Source: Verrucomicrobiia bacterium
Lineage (GTDB): Bacteria > Verrucomicrobiota > Verrucomicrobiia > Limisphaerales > Palsa-1400
NCBI GenBank assembly: GCA_025934545.1
Contig: JAICXV010000250.1
Span: forward strand, 1-5,056
DNA: 5,056 nucleotides
Direction of reading: 5' to 3'
The translations under genes were made by a program, and so were the position numbers. Below the pieces are notes generated by a model. It ran no database searches, had not been told where the DNA came from, and saw only the letters and a list, made by a program, of their open reading frames with translations. This document shows, piece after piece, positions 4,909 through 5,056 of this stretch (position 1 is its first letter; the number at the start of each line of letters is the position of its first letter).

Positions 4909-5056
4909 ATGCGATTATTCCGCTTCTGGTTGCTCCTGCTCGCTTTGAATGCCGCCGCAGCCGAAAAGCTCAACGTCCTTTACATCATCTCAGACGACTT
5001 GCGTGACACCGTCGGTTGTTACGGCAACACAGCGGTGAAGACTCCGAATATTGATC
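4909..5056 (+). CDS. Exported sulfatase, N-terminal fragment (continues past window)
   Basis: The first 49 residues of a type I (formylglycine-dependent) sulfatase, probably of the iduronate-2-sulfatase-like group that removes sulfate esters from polysaccharides in the periplasm or outside the cell. A Sec-type signal peptide is clear: MRLFRFW, a leucine-rich core (about 8-13) and an AAAA-type cleavage region at about 15-18. The mature start LNVLYIISDDLRDTVGCYGN is the sulfatase family N-terminus, where the two aspartates (29, 30) bind the active-site calcium, and VKTPNID (43-49) is the next conserved block. The sulfatase Cys/Ser-x-Pro-x-Arg active-site signature lies beyond the right edge, so activity cannot be judged. 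The subgroup assignment rests on the SDDLRDTVGCYG wording and is tentative. It shares its heptamer leader with the oxidoreductase. Confidence 0.9.
   Translation, partial: MRLFRFWLLLLALNAAAAEKLNVLYIISDDLRDTVGCYGNTAVKTPNID

Overview
The window looks like a chromosomal segment from a member of the Verrucomicrobiota, possibly the Pedosphaerales/Limisphaerales lineage, or a close relative in the PVC group. This is an inference from the gene mix: a b558-type succinate dehydrogenase cytochrome b, a Tat-exported Gfo/Idh/MocA oxidoreductase, an exported sulfatase of the iduronate-2-sulfatase-like type, a moderately GC-rich sequence, and frequent lack of a Shine-Dalgarno sequence. No 16S or other phylogenetic marker is present to confirm it.

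Layout, left to right. (1) Positions 1-632, minus strand: the N-terminal 210 residues of the succinate dehydrogenase/fumarate reductase cytochrome b membrane anchor, running off the left edge. (2) 740-1420, minus: a complete HAD-superfamily phosphatase. (3) 1455-2249, plus and divergent from the HAD gene across only 34 nt: fdhD, the sulfurtransferase that matures formate dehydrogenase, with a GTG start set by a clear ribosome binding site. (4) 2249-2401: a 152-nt gap packed with structure: a composite palindromic repeat abutting the fdhD stop, a small heptad/inverted-repeat cluster, and a perfect 4 x 7-bp TTTAGCC-type tandem array ending 8 nt before the next ATG. (5) 2402-3757, plus: a Tat-signal Gfo/Idh/MocA oxidoreductase. 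(6) 3767-4147, minus and convergent: a small lipoprotein of unknown function. (7) 4283-4734, plus: a hicB-hicA toxin-antitoxin pair in which hicA is frameshifted. (8) 4874-4908: a second four-unit TTTAGCC heptamer array ending 7 nt before an ATG. (9) 4909 to the right edge: the N-terminus of an exported sulfatase.

How the parts fit. The left third is housekeeping: the respiratory complex II anchor, a phosphatase, and the Mo/W-formate dehydrogenase maturation factor. The right half holds two exported enzyme types that in this phylum are commonly found in polysaccharide-use loci (oxidoreductase and sulfatase). The most notable feature is that both are preceded by the same unusual leader, four tandem heptamers then TTCGTTT(C) then ATG, with no purine-rich Shine-Dalgarno. 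This suggests shared control or a shared dispersed element. The lipoprotein gene and the decayed hicBA module sit between these two leader-bearing genes and may be a later insertion.
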